NCBI GenBank assembly: GCA_903903935.1
Contig: CAIVAX010000339.1
Location: 1-5,931 of the forward strand
Direction: 5' to 3'
DNA from: an uncultured Hyphomicrobiales bacterium
GTDB lineage: Bacteria > Pseudomonadota > Alphaproteobacteria > Rhizobiales > Beijerinckiaceae
DNA: 5,931 nucleotides
The position numbers and the translations under genes were made by a program. Within the stretch, counting starts at the first letter, position 1. Every line of letters starts with the position of its first letter. The notes under the pieces were generated by a model that was not told where the DNA came from, did no database searches, and saw nothing but the letters and a program-made list of their open reading frames with translations. Below, one piece after another: positions 5,336-5,931 of the stretch.

Positions 5336-5931
5336 ATGGCCAGTTTCAATCTGCTTTTCCTCCCCGGAGATGGCATTGGTCAGGAAGTCATGCAGGAAGT
5401 CGAAAAGATTGCCGCATGGACTCAACAAGCAGGCATTGCCAAATTTGAAATCGAGCATGGCCTTGTGGGCGGCGCCGCTTATGATGCCCATGGCAAATCC
5501 ATCAGCGAGTCAGACATGGCTTTGGCCATGGCCTCCGATGCGGTGATTTTTGGCGCTGTGGGCGGCCCCAAATGGGATTCGGTTCCCTATGATGTGCGCC
5601 CCGAGGCTGGCCTGCTGCGTCTGCGCAAAGACCTTGGTCTGTTTGCCAATCTGCGCCCCGCCATTTGTTATCCCGCCCTCGCCGATGCCTCCTCGCTCAA
5701 GCGTGAAATTGTCGAAGGCCTCGACATTATGATCGTGCGCGAATTGACGGGCGGTGTTTATTTTGGTGAGCCCAAGCAGATTATCGATCTGGGCAATGGC
5801 CAAAAGCGCGGCATTGATACGCAGGTCTATGACACTTACGAAATCGAGCGCATTGGCCGCGTCGCCTTTGAATTGGCCCGCAAGCGCAATAATAAAGTCA
5901 CCTCATCAGAAAAACGCAATGTGATGAAATC
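5336..5931 (+). CDS. leuB: 3-isopropylmalate dehydrogenase (partial, C-terminus off the window)
   Basis: LeuB oxidises and decarboxylates (2R,3S)-3-isopropylmalate with NAD to give 2-oxoisocaproate, the third step of leucine synthesis in the cytoplasm. The visible 198 residues are a little over half of the usual 360-370. Motifs seen are the N-terminal LPGDGIG (9-15), GAVGGPKWD (73-81), [16 protein letters not shown] (93-108), [14 protein letters not shown] (133-146) and SSEKRNVMK (190-198). R97, R107, R135, Y142 and K193 correspond to the substrate-binding and catalytic residues R94, R104, R132, Y139 and K185 of the Thermus enzyme. The [15 protein letters not shown] block favours LeuB over tartrate or isocitrate dehydrogenases. 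GGAAAG lies 5 bases before the ATG, a good start. I see no convincing promoter in the 86-base gap after efp, so transcription from the efp side is possible. Confidence 0.97.
   Translation, partial: MASFNLLFLPGDGIGQEVMQEVEKIAAWTQQAGIAKFEIEHGLVGGAAYDAHGKSISESDMALAMASDAVIFGAVGGPKWDSVPYDVRPEAGLLRLRKDLGLFANLRPAICYPALADASSLKREIVEGLDIMIVRELTGGVYFGEPKQIIDLGNGQKRGIDTQVYDTYEIERIGRVAFELARKRNNKVTSSEKRNVMK

Overview
The window looks like the chromosome of an alphaproteobacterium, most likely Hyphomicrobiales (Rhizobiales)-like. The basis is the wording of the EF-P ([15 protein letters not shown]), the LeuB ([10 protein letters not shown]) and the DUF3772-type MscS protein, plus a moderate-to-high GC codon usage. 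The order-level placement is by recollection of family sequences, not by a search. There is no sign of a phage, insertion sequence, CRISPR array or RNA gene; almost all the DNA is coding.

Layout. On the minus strand, read from about 4533 down to 1, lie epmA (EF-P lysyl-ligase), epmB (radical-SAM lysine 2,3-aminomutase, overlapping epmA by 4 bases) and, after a 62-base gap, a large MscS-family mechanosensitive channel that runs off the left edge. On the plus strand lie efp (translation elongation factor P) and then leuB (3-isopropylmalate dehydrogenase), which runs off the right edge. A 146-base divergent intergenic region (4534-4679) separates epmA from efp.

How they work together. EpmB turns (S)-alpha-lysine into (R)-beta-lysine. 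EpmA activates it and attaches it to Lys34 of EF-P. The modified EF-P relieves ribosome stalling at consecutive prolines. Substrate protein and both core modification enzymes therefore sit side by side, and the diagnostic residues are present in all three: K34 in EF-P, the Cys triad and PLP lysine in EpmB, the GIALG motif-3 alanine in EpmA. No hydroxylase (epmC) is visible here. leuB belongs to leucine synthesis and the channel to osmotic protection; neither has an obvious functional tie to EF-P.

Points of interest. The beginning of epmA is unusual. It has a 40-45 residue N-terminal extension that carries an RPPGPP stretch (a type of sequence that itself needs EF-P), encoded opposite a canonical four-run G-quadruplex motif in the template strand. 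This is followed by a 12-bp tandem repeat encoding SPQA/SLQA/SPQA. The end of efp carries an 18-bp tandem duplication that includes the stop codon and builds two mutually exclusive hairpins. The core biology is a known pathway; these regulatory and evolutionary details are the parts that may be new.
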